Shown: one piece after another, positions 1 through 9,493 of the stretch
Layout: every line of letters starts with the position of its first letter
Position numbering within the stretch: the first letter of the stretch is position 1
Source: Sternotherus odoratus
Taxonomy: Eukaryota > Chordata > Testudines > Kinosternidae
NCBI GenBank assembly: GCA_032164245.1
Contig: JAVMKO010000001.1
Location: 162,431,434 to 162,495,433, forward strand
Direction: 5' to 3'
Length of the DNA: 64,000 bases
Made by a program: the position numbers and the translations under genes
The notes under the pieces: model-generated
Seen by the model: the letters and a program-made list of their open reading frames with translations, nothing else
What the model was told of the DNA's origin: nothing
Database searches by the model: none

Positions 1-45
1 CCTATCTTGGTATCTCAGACTAAAGGCATTGGAACTAAACTGCAG
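1..45 (+). CDS. GART-like: GART-like exon a (AIRS N-terminal, partial at window edge)
   Basis: Fifteen codons read PILVSQTKGIGTKLQ and end at a gtaacc donor in phase 0. The minus-strand GART has [15 protein letters not shown] at the same exon end. The Gly of the motif is CAG (Gln, bases 16-18) and the Asp is AAA (Lys, bases 22-24), each needing at least two base changes. The 5' part of the exon lies outside the window. Confidence 0.8.
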
Positions 46-132
46 GTAACCACTGGCAAGCCAAACCAGAGCTCATGTTGTTTGCTGACAATTAAAAAAA
101 TACCACAATACATTAAAGAGTGTACAACTCTG

Positions 133-255
133 AGGTATGTCTACACTGCAATAAAAGACCTGCAGCTGGCCCAGATCAGCTGATCTCAGCTCAGGCTGTG
201 GGGCTAAAAATTGCTATGTAGATGTTTGGGCTCAGGCTGTAGCCCGGGCTCTCGG
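133..255. repeat. MITE-like fragment, half-palindrome family
   Basis: The stretch beginning ggtatgtctacactgcaat resembles the start of the element at 23157-23470, with a shared internal block around tgtagatgt. It seems truncated on the right by the element at 286. Confidence 0.4.
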
Positions 256-285
256 ACCTTTCTTCCTTTCATTTTGTTATGAAAT

Positions 286-754
286 ACCGTATTTTTCGCC
301 CTATAGGACGCTCCGGCGTATAAGACGCCCCCGAGTTTTTAAATAAAAAAGCCGGACAAAAAAAAAAAAAAAAAAAAAACCACCACCACACACAAAAAGC
401 GCCTCGCTCTCCCGTCCCCGCCGCGCGGGCGGGCTGCTGGGAGCGCGCCGCTCTCCTGTCCCCGCCGCGCGGGCGGGCTGCTGGGAGCGCGCCGCTCTCC
501 CGTCCCCGCCGTGCGGGCGGGCGCTCCCAGGGGCCCCGGGGCCTGAGCTGCTCTCGTTCCCCGCCGGCCCCGAACACATGCGGGTGGGCTCGGGGGGGAA
601 GCGCCGCCCCGCCCCGCCCGCCGGGCCACCTGCAGTCGCCCCAGCTCCAGCTGCCCGGTGAGTGTTTCATATATTCGGCGTATAAGACGCCCCCCCTAAT
701 TTTGAGATTATTTTTGGGGGTTAAAAAGGCGTCTTATATGCCGAAAAATACGGT
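286..754. mobile_element. GC-rich MITE with taccgtatttttcg terminal inverted repeats, copy 1
   Basis: The ends read taccgtatttttcgccc and cgaaaaatacggta and are inverted copies; TA at both edges may be the target duplication. A second inner repeat, gcgtataagacgccccc, is also inverted near both ends. The core holds about three tandem GC-rich units of roughly 47 bp and an A run. No transposase is present. Open frames here are composition artefacts. Confidence 0.7.
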
Positions 755-760
755 ATACTC

Positions 761-1535
761 AAGGCTAAATAACCAACATCAGTCAGGTTTATTAATATGG
801 TACAAGAAAAAGATTCTATATGATACCAGTTTCTGAAGAGCAGTCTCATGCAGGTATATCATATTCACCTTATGAAGAAAGGGTGCTCCCTGAGTTACAC
901 ACTTCAGCTGGTATTATTTATGTCATTTTGCAAGTTTTACATTTCTTTACCCATCACTAAAATCCAACTGTTTGCTCCAATTTCCTAACTTGTCCTGTTC
1001 CTTCCTTATTGTCATTTTGGATACTAGCATTCCAGATATTATACTAAGACATAGGAAACTTATCAAAATCAAGATACATACATTCATTCTGAATGCTTAC
1101 TTCAGCAACTGCAAGGTATTGTGGGATACTTAGCATTAATGAACAGGATTATGGGTTAGGCCAGTTAAGGCTATATCACTGTTAAAATATTTGTGCTTAA
1201 TGTTATTGGTGTTTAATGCATACTAATATACATATGATGCAGGAAATACATATTATTAACAATTCTAGCCAGCATATATTAGTCAACAGCGTGACTTTTA
1301 AGATTCCATTAATTGGAACAGGTCCAAGTTGTCTTTAGTGACAATGAGATGGGGCTTCTTGATCAGAGAGGATCAGTGAAATATGACTGGAAGGAGGAAG
1401 TCTCATCCCTTTACACCTAATAAAGCAGAAGAAAGTTATTTAATGATGCTCTTGGAGTTTTGCTATGTTGTTAAATGAAGACAATGAACTAAGTAATACA
1501 GAACGCAAAACCATGTTCAGTGGATTAATTTTATA
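761..1535. other. Intron sequence, no feature seen
   Basis: AT-rich intronic sequence of the GART-like gene. No exon of the family, no recognisable repeat end and no RNA gene was seen. Confidence 0.6.
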
Positions 1536-1898
1536 TACCGTATTTTTCGCCCTATAAGACGCACTTTTTCTTCCCCAAAACGGGGGGGAAAAAGTTGGTG
1601 CGTCTTATAGGGCAAAAAAAAAGAAGGAAAAAAAAAAAAAAAGCGCCTCGCTCTCCCGTCCCCGCCGCGCGGGCGGGCTGCCGAGGTTCCCCCCTCCCCG
1701 CCGCGGGCGGGCTGCCGGGAGCGTCCCGGTTCCCCCCTCCCCGCCGCGGGCGGGCTGCCGGGAGCGTCCCGGTTCCCCCCTCCCCGCCGCGGGCGGGCTG
1801 CCGGGAGGGGGGAACCGGGACGCTCCCGGCAGCCCGCCCGCGGCGGGGAGGGGGGAACCTCGGCAGCCGGAGCGTCCTATAAGACGAAAAATACGGTA
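1536..1898. mobile_element. GC-rich MITE with taccgtatttttcg terminal inverted repeats, copy 2
   Basis: Same terminal inverted repeat as the copy at 286. The core has about three tandem GC-rich units of about 60 bp followed by an inverted copy, giving a large foldback around 1675-1870. The edges again carry TA. Confidence 0.7.
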
Positions 1899-2199
1899 GA
1901 TATTGATAAGCACACACTGTAGTTATCATGAGGAAACTGATGGATGCCCCCATCACTTTAGGATAATCTAATATTAGATTGGACAGTATTTTAAAATATT
2001 ATATTGAAGGGACAAATTCTGCACAGGTAGAGAGTCAGGAGGTGAACTAGATGATCTGACAGGACTTTCCCATTTCTGATTTCTGCAGTGCACAGGGCAG
2101 GCGATAAGATTGTCCACTTTTCTTTCCTCTTTTCATGTCAAAGCTGCTGTTTGCTTCCTATCACAGCTATAAATTGGTTCTCTCACTGTCTTGTTACAG

Positions 2200-2398
2200 G
2201 TTGCACAGATGTGTAAGAAACATGACACCATTGGCCAAGATTTGGTTGCCATGTGTGTCAATGACATCCTGGCTCAGGGGGCAGAGCCCCTCTTCTTCCT
2301 CAACTATTTTGCCTGTGGGAAACTTGACGCTGAAGTGGCTCAAGCAGTCATAGCGGGAATAGCTGAAGCTTGTAAAAAGGCAGGATGCGCTCTCTTGG
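2200..2398 (+). CDS. GART-like: GART-like exon b (AIRS domain)
   Basis: The exon follows a ttacag acceptor and ends at a gtatga donor in phase 1. It encodes the PurM segment with [20 protein letters not shown] and is the best-conserved exon, with about four differences in 66 residues from the minus copy. One of these replaces the Asp of the [11 protein letters not shown] motif with Asn (codon 2302-2304). The length of 199 bp equals the minus exon 50636-50834. Confidence 0.92.
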
Positions 2399-2469
2399 GT
2401 ATGAGCACTCACTTCCTGGATGGGATTTGGGATTACTGATATAAAATTATTACCACCATTAGTACACAG

Positions 2470-2828
2470 TGTGGCAGGGTGGGCCTGACCCAGCCTGCCG
2501 CCCCTTTAAGAGGGAGAAAAGCCCTCTGCAAACCTCCCTGCAGAGAAGCCTAATCAGCCACCTGGGCTGCAGAGCAATCAGCCTGGATGGGTTGCACCTG
2601 GCAGCCTCCTCAGGGGGATAAAAGCCTGCCAGGCAGGAAGCCCAAGGCGGTGGTGTGAAGGAGTGAGATAGAGAGAGAAGGAGCTAAGCTGTAGAGCTGT
2701 GTATAGAGCTGTGTATAGTAGGTGGTGGGGTCTGCACAAGCTGCACTGTAAGTAAAGAGCACTGTTTGGAGCCAAAGAAGAGTCTCCTGCCTGTGATTGG
2801 AGTGGGGGCGAGAAGGCGATCTGTTACA
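2470..2828 (+). mobile_element. Solo LTR
   Basis: The sequence starts tgtggcagggtgg and ends gatctgttaca, giving TG...CA ends, and is flanked by acag on both sides (2466-2469 and 2829-2832), a 4-bp target duplication. A TATA-like ggataaaagcc lies near 2618. No internal retroelement sequence is attached. It sits in the intron between exons b and c of the GART-like gene. Confidence 0.65.
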
Positions 2829-3156
2829 ACAGACACTGAGCTTGAGTCTCCTCTCTCACTTACTCTGATGTAAATGGGAGCAGAAGTTGAAGCACCGGAT
2901 TCTTAATGCACTAAAAAAATGTCCATTCCCTCTCCAAATAGAAATATCCAGTATGGGGACCTTCCCCTCCCATTCAGCGGTCCCTTGAAGCAAGAAACAC
3001 GTTTCTGGATTTGTTTTGAAATGTGCAGTTAAGCTGTGCCTGTCTTTGTAGCAACACTGAACATGTCCCCATTTGAAAACTATCATTGATTCCACATTAG
3101 AAATGAAATGTGGATGTGTTTACAGTTAGTGCTGCGTGCTTTTCCCCTTGTCCTAG

Positions 3157-3408
3157 GAAGAGAGACTGTTGAAATGCCTGGCATGTATTCACCTGGAGAG
3201 TACGACCTTGCTGGCTTTGTAGTTGGTGCAGTGGAACGAAGCCAAATATTTCTGCAGATGGAGAGAGTTGCTGAGGGGGATGTCATTATTGGACTAGCTT
3301 CTTCTGGGATTCACAGCCATGGCTTTAGCCTTGTAAAGAAGATCCTCTTAATGTCTTCCCTACACTATTCATCTCCAGTACCTGGTGGATGTGGCGACCA
3401 GCCATTAG
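3157..3408 (+). CDS. GART-like: GART-like exon c (AIRS domain)
   Basis: The exon begins after tcctag and ends at gtataa, 252 bp long, equal to minus exon 46468-46719. It encodes the PurM stretch beginning [11 protein letters not shown]. The family motif GGET is changed to GRET (Arg codon 3159-3161), and HSNGFSLVR is changed to HSHGFSLVK (His codon 3318-3320). The frame is open throughout. Divergence from the minus copy is clearly higher here than in the preceding exon. Confidence 0.92.
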
Positions 3409-3739
3409 GTATAATAATATCTGCTTTTTAAAGGTGAACCTTCCTGGAAGTGAATCCAGTTCAGTTATTTTCTTAAATAGACACTGGCAGAGTTTTTAGA
3501 CATCAAGATTGAATTTCCTGGTTATGGTTGCCACCAGCCCAGTTTTAGGCCCACGGTCCAGTTCCTTGGTTTCTGAGATCTTTCATCCATTTCCCCACCC
3601 TGTGGCGACACTGCTTGCAGCCTTCCCACACTATTCTTGATAAGTTCATTGTCCCAGAGATAGCAAGAGGAATGCTGATAAAAGCATCACTTCTTGTATT
3701 GCCTGATAAAAGTGCCTCTGCACTGATTTTTATCTCTAA

Positions 3740-4680
3740 CTAGTGAAAATACCCGGCGTTGCTCGGGTCAGTCGGAGGTGGGGAGGGGGCAGACAGCTGA
3801 GCGAGTGCGGGGTCCGTTGGATGGGGGCAGAGAGCAAACCTGACACCCCCGGCTCACTTACCCCCACACCTCACCCCTCACCCACCCAGACACCTTCCCA
3901 CCCCCCCAGACCAAACCCAACACCCCCGGCTCACTTACCCCCCGACCAAACCCAACTCGGGTCCGTCGGAGGTGGGGAGGGGGCAGAAAGCTGAGGGATT
4001 CCGGGGTCCGTCGGAGGTGGGGAGGGGTCAGAGAGCTGAGGGATTCCGGGGTTCCGTTGGAGGGGGGAGGGGGGAGAGAGCTGAGGGATTCCGGGGTTCC
4101 GTCGGAGGGGGGAGGGGGCACAGAGCTGAGGGATTCCGGGGTTCCGTTGGAGGGGGCACAGAGCTGAGGGATTCCGGAGTTCCGTCGGAGGGGGGAGGGA
4201 GCACAGAGCTGAGGGATTCCAGGGTTCCGTTGGAGGGGGGAGGGGGGAGAGAGCTGAGGGATTCCGGGGTTCCGTCGGAGGGGGGAGGGAGCACAGAGCG
4301 GAGGGATTCCGGGGTTCCGTTGGAGGGGGGAGGGGGCACAGAGCTGAGGGATTCTGGGGTTCCGTTGGAGGGGCAGAGAGCTGAGCGAGTGCGGTGTCTG
4401 TTGGAGGGGGTATTATGACATCATAACTATGTCACAGAGAACAGCAGCTGCCCAGCTGATGTGATTGCCCTTTAAATAATTTCACCCCTGGGGGGCGTCA
4501 GAGGTGAGATTTGAACATTTTTCAACTCTTACGGTCATTAGGACCCCAAGACCTCTAACTGTACCAAATTTCAAGTCTCTAGCTCAAACGGTGTGAAAGG
4601 AGTAAGCGTACACACATACATACATACATACATACATACATACATACAACATTTGACTTTTATATATATAGATGATTTTG
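3740..4680. repeat. Minisatellite-bearing interspersed repeat with CATA microsatellite
   Basis: Begins near aatacccggcgttgctcggg, then holds about nine imperfect copies of a ~45-bp G-rich unit (about 3960-4400, each with gagctgagggattccgg), then unique sequence, then a CATA repeat (about 4611-4648) and a tatatata end. The overall shape suggests one inserted element ending in a microsatellite. I do not recognise its class. Open frames across the tandem units are artefacts. Confidence 0.55.
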
Positions 4681-4699
4681 TAAACTTTTATGATTGCAG

Positions 4700-4852
4700 G
4701 AGAACTATTGCTAACTCCGACCAAAATCTACAGCAAGGCTCTGTTGCCTGTCCTTCGTTCAGGGCATGTGAAGGCCTTTGCCCCTATCACTGGCGGGGGG
4801 TTACTGGAAATCATCCCGAAAATCCTACCTGAATCATTTAGTGTAATTTTGG
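4700..4852 (+). CDS. GART-like: GART-like exon d (AIRS domain, HITGGG motif region)
   Basis: The exon follows gattgcag and ends at a strong gtaagt donor; 153 bp, equal to minus exon 45956-46108. It encodes [20 protein letters not shown] and then the PurM glycine-rich signature. Where the minus copy reads [14 protein letters not shown], this copy reads [14 protein letters not shown]: His to Pro (4783-4785), Asn to Ile (4810-4812) and Arg to Lys (4819-4821). An intact DIRS element starts about 17 nt downstream of the donor. Confidence 0.92.
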
Positions 4853-4869
4853 GTAAGTGTAAAAGAACC

Positions 4870-5049
4870 TTCTTCTTCGAGTGCTTGCTCATGTCCATTC
4901 CCACAAGTGTGTGCGCACCGCGCATGCACGGTTCCGGAAAGTTTTCCCCAGCGGTACCCGTAGGGTCGGCAGGGGCGACCCCTGGAGTGGCGCCCTTATG
5001 GCGATGTATATATGCCCCTGCCGACCCTCCCCCGCTCAGTTCCTTCTTC
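4870..5049 (+). repeat. DIRS left terminal inverted repeat
   Basis: Starts ttcttcttcgagtgcttg and ends near ctcagttccttctt. It is the near-perfect inverse of 10701-10860, sharing the block gggtcggcaggggcgacccc and a tatatatgcc TATA-like stretch that could serve as promoter. Confidence 0.85.
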
Positions 5050-5205
5050 CCGCTCATGACGGTTAGCTGGAATCCCTCTACCTCGTGTGTACTAGCGGTA
5101 TCTCAATCCATAGTTGTTCTTAGTTTAGTGTTTATAGTTAGTTGATAAGTGTTAGTTCTACTGTTCCATTAGAATAGAAGTAGTTTACAGAGTCGTTATC
5201 GTGTT

Positions 5206-7569
5206 ATGCCTGGGGCGCCGGGGTTTAAGACCTGCGTGCACTGCGGGAAGCCTATGCCCAACAGTGACCCTCATACTGAGTGTCTGAAGTGCCTCGGGGA
5301 GAGTCATCTGTCGGAGCGTTGTACTATCTGCAAGGGATTTAAACCCAGGACAAAGAAGGAAAGGGAGTCGAGACTGAAGCTTATCCTGATGGAGTCAGCG
5401 CTTCAGCCTCAGGGAGATCTCCCATCCACTTCGGTCAGAAGTGCTCCGGCCTCGGTGCGGGACCCGGCGGCACCGAAGAAGGATAAGGCTCACCGGCACC
5501 GCTCACCGCACCGCTCCGTGAGCCCGCGTCGGCACCGATCTCAATCTCCGGTGCCGGCTAAGAAGCAAAGAGGTCGGTCCCCATCCAAGAAGGCTAAGGG
5601 GAAATCCTCTTCTCACAGGCAGACTTCGGGTCACCTGAGTGAGTCCCGTCAAGTGCCTTTACAACTTGCCTCGGTGCGCGCTCCTACGTCAAGGGACGAG
5701 GTAGCCCCGCCCGAGATGATTCAAGACTTGGCTATGCCGTCGACCCCGGACGCCTTCGATGCAGCCAGGGAGCTGATCGAAATGGCGGGGGACCCCACTC
5801 CGGTACCGATCATTCCACCGGCACCGGTGTTGCCTCAAGGGCCCATACCAACGACGGCACCGTTTGTGGTCCCGGCACCGCTACCACCGATTATCCCTCC
5901 GATGGCAGCTCCCTCGGCACCGGTTACTACCTCGGTACCGGCTATAGCATCGAGAAGGGACCCCACGGCACCATCACTGCAGGCTTCAGCAGAGACTTAT
6001 GTACGCCAGCCGGCACCGAGAGCGTTTCCGGGAAAGCCAATGATGATACATCCAACCATGGCACCGGAAGGAACGGCACCCCCGTGGTCTGCATCTGAAC
6101 AGTCTTCTGATTCCGATGTGGGCTCCACACGCTCTGGCCGTACCCACCGCTCCGACGCAGGCTCCCGGCACTCACACAGGAGCCATTATCATTCAGCAAG
6201 GCGCCACCACTCTCGGCACCGATCCCGGCACCGTAGTGAGTCCCAGACGGCACCATGGCCGCAGTACCCTCAGGGACCGGCACAATGGCCTGTCTGGGCA
6301 CCGTGGACATTCCAACAGGTGCAGGGCCCACCATCCGTCACTGCCTCCCTGCCCTCGGTGCCGCGTGGCCCGGTGTCGGCCACAATTACCAGACCCCCCT
6401 CGGAGGAACCCGATGATGACCCTATGCCGGGACCTTCGGGTCTGGGCAGCCACCAGTCTACCCACTCTGCGGATAGGGCGGCCGCGCAGCCTACTTTAGA
6501 GGACCCAACACAGGGCGAACCACAGTTTCTCTCTTCTTCCTCCTCCTCTCCAGATGAGGCGGTGGCGGGGTCGTCCACCTCTGGTTTACCACCAATGGAC
6601 ATCAAAGGCCACCAAGACCTCCTGCGGAGAATTGCCCACAATTTGAATCTCCCTGCTGAGGAAGTGACAGAGGAGGAGGATCCGACGGTGGACATACTCT
6701 CATCTGATGGCCCACCTAAGATTGCCCTACCATTCATTAAGAAAATACAATCCACCTCTAATGCATTGTGGCAAACCCCATCCTCAATCCCACCAACTGC
6801 GAGAGGGGTTGAGAGACGATATTTTGCACCCCGAACGGGTTATGAACATCTTTTCACCCACCCGGCACCGGGATCTTTGGTGGCTGACGCCGTGAATCAA
6901 AGGGAGCGTCAAGGTCAACCAGGGCCCACTCCCAAATCGCATGATGCAAAAAAACTGGACCTATATGGCAGAAAAGTGTACTCTTCAGCCGCATTACAAT
7001 TACGTATTGCAAACCAGCAAGCGGCACTAGGACGCTACGCGTTTAACTCGTGGGCAGCGTTGAATAAATTCCAGGGGCAGGTAACTAAGGAATCCACTCC
7101 CGAATTCACGGCCATTGTGGAGGAGGGCAAAGTGGTTTCTAGGGCTGCACTACAGGCCGCCCTGGATGCAGCCGATTCAGCATCCAGAACGATGGCGACT
7201 GCCATAGTTATGAGAAGGGGAGCCTGGCTACAGGTGTCAGGAATTCCACCACCTGTCCAGGCATCCATTCAAGACCTTCCCTTTGACAAGCAAGGGTTAT
7301 TCTCTGAGGACACGGATAAGAAGCTTCATTCGATGAAGGACTCTAGGGCCATGCTCAGGTCTCTAGGCCTACACACACCCCAGACTGTCAGGAGACCGTT
7401 TAGACCTCCCCCAGCCCCTCCACTCCGTCCTTTCCAACAGGGGCCAAGGCGTGATCAACCCAGGAGGGGTGGTAGAGGAGTGAACAGGGGTCGTCCGAGA
7501 TCCTCCTCCCGTAACGGACAGCAACAGCCGGGATCTCGACAGCCCTCAAACGGCAGACCAAATTTTTGA
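5206..7569 (+). CDS. DIRS ORF1, gag-like protein (787 aa)
   Basis: Starts MPGAPGFKTCVHCGKPMP. The first 50 residues have a Cys-rich zinc-binding-like pattern (CVHC, CLKC, CTIC). There follow basic Arg/Ser/His-rich stretches, a long Pro/Ala-rich low-complexity middle, and a C-terminal basic Gly/Arg tail (residues ~740-787). This architecture fits the nucleic-acid-binding gag-like ORF of DIRS elements. The protein presumably packages element RNA. It ends 55 nt before the next ORF. A host-gene origin is rejected, because it lies between the element's inverted repeats. Confidence 0.8.
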   Translation: MPGAPGFKTCVHCGKPMPNSDPHTECLKCLGESHLSERCTICKGFKPRTKKERESRLKLILMESALQPQGDLPSTSVRSAPASVRDPAAPKKDKAHRHRSPHRSVSPRRHRSQSPVPAKKQRGRSPSKKAKGKSSSHRQTSGHLSESRQVPLQLASVRAPTSRDEVAPPEMIQDLAMPSTPDAFDAARELIEMAGDPTPVPIIPPAPVLPQGPIPTTAPFVVPAPLPPIIPPMAAPSAPVTTSVPAIASRRDPTAPSLQASAETYVRQPAPRAFPGKPMMIHPTMAPEGTAPPWSASEQSSDSDVGSTRSGRTHRSDAGSRHSHRSHYHSARRHHSRHRSRHRSESQTAPWPQYPQGPAQWPVWAPWTFQQVQGPPSVTASLPSVPRGPVSATITRPPSEEPDDDPMPGPSGLGSHQSTHSADRAAAQPTLEDPTQGEPQFLSSSSSSPDEAVAGSSTSGLPPMDIKGHQDLLRRIAHNLNLPAEEVTEEEDPTVDILSSDGPPKIALPFIKKIQSTSNALWQTPSSIPPTARGVERRYFAPRTGYEHLFTHPAPGSLVADAVNQRERQGQPGPTPKSHDAKKLDLYGRKVYSSAALQLRIANQQAALGRYAFNSWAALNKFQGQVTKESTPEFTAIVEEGKVVSRAALQAALDAADSASRTMATAIVMRRGAWLQVSGIPPPVQASIQDLPFDKQGLFSEDTDKKLHSMKDSRAMLRSLGLHTPQTVRRPFRPPPAPPLRPFQQGPRRDQPRRGGRGVNRGRPRSSSRNGQQQPGSRQPSNGRPNF

Positions 7570-7624
7570 AGGGGCGCACGAGGACGACCATCCAGTATCC
7601 CGATCCTACCCTTCCCCAACCTTC

Positions 7625-9493
7625 GTGAATCGCTTGTCCCACTTTTACCAGGCTTGGTCCCGAATCACATCAGACAAATGGGTCCTCAGCCTGGTGAAAG
7701 TGGGGTACTCTATCCAATTCTCCTCCCTCCCTCCCAACCATCCCCCTTCCCCGTCCCTCTTCAGGGACCCATCTCACGAGCAACTCTTAGTTCAGGAGGT
7801 TCAGGCCCTCTTATCTTTGGGTGCCATAGAGGAGGTTCCTCAAGAATTTCGGGGCAAGGGCTACTATTCCCGTTATTTCCTTATCCCGAAGGCCAAAGGC
7901 GGCCTTCGCCCTATCCTGGACCTGCGGGGCCTCAACTCCTACATAAAGAAGCTGAAGTTCCGCATGCTCTCCCTAGCGACCATTATCCCTTCTATGGATC
8001 GCGGAGACTGGTTTGCCGCCCTCGACTTGAAGGATGCATACTTTCACATATCAATCATCCCCAGTCACAGGAGGTTCCTGAGGTTTGTGCTCGGGGATCA
8101 TCACTACCAATTTGCAGTGCTCCCCTTCGGCCTGTCGACTGCCCCAAGGGTGTTTACAAAGTGCATGTCGGTAGTGGCTGCATACCTGAGAAGGAGACAG
8201 GTACACGTTTACCCTTACCTGGACGATTGGCTCGTCAGAGCACACTCAAGAGAACTAGCAATCCATCAGGTAGCTCTCGTCAGAGCCACTTTCCTCAGGT
8301 TGGGCCTCATACTAAACGAACCAAAGTCGACCCTAGCTCCCACTCAGAGAATCGAGTTTATTGGGGCAGTACTGGACTCTCAGCGAGCCATGGCATTCCT
8401 GCCCACAGCTCGGGCCGAGGCCATAACGAACTTGATTCGCTCCGTACTGCGGTATCCAACTACCACAGCCAGAAACTGCATGGTCCTATTGGGCCATATG
8501 GCAGCATGTACGTACGTGGTGCCCTACGCCAGACTTCGACTTCGTCCACTCCAAGCCTGGCTATCGTCGGTATACAGGCAGGGAAGAGACCCACTGGACC
8601 TGGTTGTCACCCTCCCACACCACACGCTGAGTGCACTACATTGGTGGCTGCAACCACGCGCTCTCAATGCAGGGGTCCCCTTTCGCAAACCCCAGCCTAC
8701 AATGACATTGGCAACAGATGCCTCGGCCCTCGGCTGGGGAGCTCATCTGGGAGACTCCAGGACTCAGGGACACTGGTCTCACAGCGAGCTGTCCCTACAC
8801 ATCAACGTCCGGGAGCTGAGAGCGGTACGTCTCGCATGCCAGGTATTTCAGGACCAGTTACAAGGCAAGTGTGTGCTGGTACAGACGGACAATACGGCGG
8901 CAATGTTTTATATAAACAAACAGGGTGGTGCTCGCTCTTCTCCCCTATGCAAGGAAGCCCTGATCCTGTGGGATTTTTGTATCGCGCACAATATCCATCT
9001 CACAGCCACCTACCTTCCAGGGGTCCAGAATGTCCTAGCGGACACCCTCAGTCGCTCATTCCGGGGCCACGAATGGTCGCTCAGGGGGGATGTTGTGCAT
9101 TCAATCTTCCTACAGTGGGGATTTCCCCTCCTAGACCTGTTTGCCACGAAGGCCAACAGGAAATGCCAGAGGTTCTGCTCTCTCATGAACCTCAGCCCCG
9201 GGTCAGAGGCAGACGCCTTTCAGATCCCTTGGAGGGAGGGTCTGCTCTATGCGTTTCCTCCGTTTCCACTCATACACAGGGTGTTGCTCAAGGCCCGCCT
9301 GGACAGAGCGTCCATGATTCTAATAGCACCGGCATGGCCCCGCCAGCATTGGTACACGCTGCTGTTGTCTCTGTCAGTCTCCACACCTATAACCCTACCT
9401 CTCCTTCCCACACTGGTGTCCCAGGACCACGGGCGGTTACTTCACCCCAACCTCCAGTCACTCCACCTCACGGCATGGAATATCCGTGGCTGA
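7625..9493 (+). CDS. DIRS ORF2, reverse transcriptase-RNase H with C-terminal methyltransferase-like region (622 aa)
   Basis: The RT domain occupies roughly residues 50-270, with LDLRGLNSYIKKLKF, AALDLKDAYFHI, LPFGLSTAP and the active-site box YPYLDDWLV. RNase H follows at about 365-480, with LATDASALGWGAHL, VQTDNTAAMFYINKQGG and LADTLSRS. After that comes DLFATKANRKCQRF, then YAFPPFPLIHRVL and APAWPRQHWYTLL, the segment annotated in DIRS elements as a DNA-methyltransferase-like domain. No stops interrupt it. The first Met at 7625 is in frame, but the true start could be later or by another mechanism. Confidence 0.9.
   Translation: MNRLSHFYQAWSRITSDKWVLSLVKVGYSIQFSSLPPNHPPSPSLFRDPSHEQLLVQEVQALLSLGAIEEVPQEFRGKGYYSRYFLIPKAKGGLRPILDLRGLNSYIKKLKFRMLSLATIIPSMDRGDWFAALDLKDAYFHISIIPSHRRFLRFVLGDHHYQFAVLPFGLSTAPRVFTKCMSVVAAYLRRRQVHVYPYLDDWLVRAHSRELAIHQVALVRATFLRLGLILNEPKSTLAPTQRIEFIGAVLDSQRAMAFLPTARAEAITNLIRSVLRYPTTTARNCMVLLGHMAACTYVVPYARLRLRPLQAWLSSVYRQGRDPLDLVVTLPHHTLSALHWWLQPRALNAGVPFRKPQPTMTLATDASALGWGAHLGDSRTQGHWSHSELSLHINVRELRAVRLACQVFQDQLQGKCVLVQTDNTAAMFYINKQGGARSSPLCKEALILWDFCIAHNIHLTATYLPGVQNVLADTLSRSFRGHEWSLRGDVVHSIFLQWGFPLLDLFATKANRKCQRFCSLMNLSPGSEADAFQIPWREGLLYAFPPFPLIHRVLLKARLDRASMILIAPAWPRQHWYTLLLSLSVSTPITLPLLPTLVSQDHGRLLHPNLQSLHLTAWNIRG

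Noticed and set aside
269..670. Overlapping open frames of 90-130 codons
   Set aside because: They lie in the GC-rich tandem core of a MITE. All frames are open there because of composition, and the translations are Arg/Pro/Gly-rich with no family similarity.
3743..4418. Open frames across the G-rich tandem region, and a possible CRISPR-like array
   Set aside because: The units abut without unique spacers and vary in length. This is a minisatellite in a vertebrate genome, and the frames follow the repeat.
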